Shown here in pieces: positions 5,590 through 5,763 of a stretch of DNA of 5,763 nucleotides (position 1 is its first letter; each line of letters opens with the position of its first letter). Both the position numbers and the translations under genes were made by a program. Below the pieces are notes generated by a model. It made no database searches, was not told the origin of the DNA, and saw only the letters and a list, made by a program, of their open reading frames with translations. The DNA lies in assembly GCA_937920235.1 (NCBI GenBank), contig CALGUK010000022.1:1-5763 (forward strand). The letters are read 5' to 3'. This DNA is from an uncultured Clostridia bacterium (GTDB lineage: Bacteria; Bacillota; Clostridia; Oscillospirales; Acutalibacteraceae).

Positions 5590-5608
5590 ATTATATAATT
5601 TTAATCTA

Positions 5609-5636
5609 ATTATACTACTAAAAACATCAAAGTCAA
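5609..5636 (-). promoter_or_regulatory. Promoter of the dehydrogenase-malic enzyme operon
   Basis: Minus-strand -35 TTGACT (5631-5636; 5 of 6 consensus), 16-nt spacer and perfect -10 TATAAT (5609-5614). Transcription would start near 5602, giving a leader of about 75 nt that contains the hairpin at 5552-5589. The A-rich repeated box lies just upstream. This is the strongest promoter in the window. Confidence 0.8.
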
Positions 5637-5642
5637 GAAAAT

Positions 5643-5660
5643 TTGATATTTTTTTAACAA
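5643..5660 (-). promoter_or_regulatory. Copy 3 of the TGTTAAAAAAATA box, Rex-like site upstream of the dehydrogenase promoter
   Basis: Minus-strand TTGTTAAAAAAATATCAA. It matches 12 of 14 fixed positions of the Rex consensus TTGTTAA-N4-TTAACAA (mismatches at positions 12 and 15). It ends 6 bp upstream of the -35, where it could act as an operator, an activator site or simply an A-tract UP element. Redox control of an NAD(P)-linked malate pathway would be sensible, but this is inference. Confidence 0.35.
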
Positions 5661-5672
5661 ACTTTTTCGGGG

Positions 5673-5704
5673 AAAAGAAAAAAGTCACACAAAATGTGTG
5701 ACTT
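5673..5704 (-). terminator. Intrinsic terminator of the tRNA transcript
   Basis: Ten-base-pair perfect stem (5682-5691 with 5695-5704) and a 3-nt loop; on the minus strand a T6 run (5678-5683) overlaps the end of the stem and is followed by C and four more T. It starts 4 nt after the encoded CCA of the tRNA and isolates the tRNA unit from the dehydrogenase promoter. Confidence 0.85.
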
Positions 5705-5708
5705 AATC

Positions 5709-5763
5709 TGGTGACCCGGACGAGAATCGAACTCGTGTTACCGCCGTGAAAGGGCGGTGTCTT
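5709..5763 (-). tRNA. tRNA-Glu (UUC), 3' part, cut by window edge
   Basis: Minus-strand sequence shows the end of the D-arm region, an anticodon stem CCGCC/GGCGG closing the seven-base loop CTTTCAC with anticodon TTC (glutamate), a T arm ACGAG-TTCGATT-CTCGT, the 3' acceptor strand ending in GGGTCA, and an encoded CCA at 5709-5711. It closely resembles the Firmicute tRNA-Glu as I remember it. The 5' acceptor strand and most of the D arm lie beyond 5763. Confidence 0.95.

Noticed and set aside
5590..5618. Second TATAAT (5590-5595) in the dehydrogenase leader as an alternative promoter
   Set aside because: The corresponding -35 position reads GTAGTA, far from consensus. The promoter at 5609-5636 is much better.
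5527..5688. Possible 54-residue N-terminal extension of the dehydrogenase
   Set aside because: The stretch contains a TTGACT/TATAAT promoter, a leader hairpin, the AAGGAG site and part of the tRNA terminator. LDH2-family proteins normally start near the MAKTNIVDW position.
1..5763. Mobile element, CRISPR array, phage or defence module
   Set aside because: No transposase, integrase, direct-repeat array, terminal inverted repeats or defence-type domains are visible. The genes are metabolic, collinear and similar in base composition. The partial tRNA end shows no adjacent integrase or duplicated tRNA 3' end.

Overview
The window looks like ordinary chromosomal DNA from an anaerobic, low-to-moderate GC Clostridia-type Firmicute. 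The evidence is AGGAGG-type ribosome binding sites, TTGACA/TATAAT-type promoters in AT-rich gaps, a tRNA-Glu(UUC) that reads like those of Firmicutes, and a small cysteine-rich protein of the DUF6472 type that I associate with Clostridia. Every gene I can support is on the minus strand, so transcription runs from high to low coordinates. No insertion sequence, phage gene, CRISPR array or defence system is visible.

Layout in transcription order: (i) 5709-5763, the 3' part of a tRNA-Glu, followed by a strong intrinsic terminator. (ii) A strong promoter at 5609-5636 and a roughly 75-nt leader with a hairpin, then a four-gene cluster: an LDH2/MDH2-family NAD(P)-dependent 2-hydroxyacid (probably malate) dehydrogenase, a short-form malic enzyme, a nitroreductase-family flavoprotein, and a 57-residue six-cysteine protein. 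Gaps are 5 nt between genes 1 and 2, 66 nt with a weak hairpin between 2 and 3, and 1 nt between 3 and 4. (iii) A promoter at 2416-2444 driving a YhhN/TMEM86-type membrane protein (lysoplasmalogenase family). (iv) An intergenic region at 1555-1664 in which a long hairpin plus U-tract (likely terminator) overlaps an extended -10 promoter. This is followed by a second, paralogous YhhN gene with a probable TTG start and, 25 nt later, a GPH-family sugar:cation symporter cut by the window edge.

The first two genes of the cluster plausibly form a malate node: oxaloacetate <-> malate by the dehydrogenase, then malate -> pyruvate + CO2 + NAD(P)H by malic enzyme. The two YhhN proteins point to membrane ether-lipid (plasmalogen) turnover, which would fit an anaerobic clostridial membrane, though activity cannot be read from sequence.

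The best leads beyond standard annotation are regulatory. An identical 13-mer (TGTTAAAAAAATA, minus strand) sits at or just upstream of all three predicted protein-gene promoters. In two of the three it lies in an 18-bp context resembling the Rex (NADH/NAD+ sensor) operator. There is also the terminator/promoter overlap between the yhhN paralogs and a leader hairpin ahead of the dehydrogenase. I see no convincing undescribed multi-gene system here.
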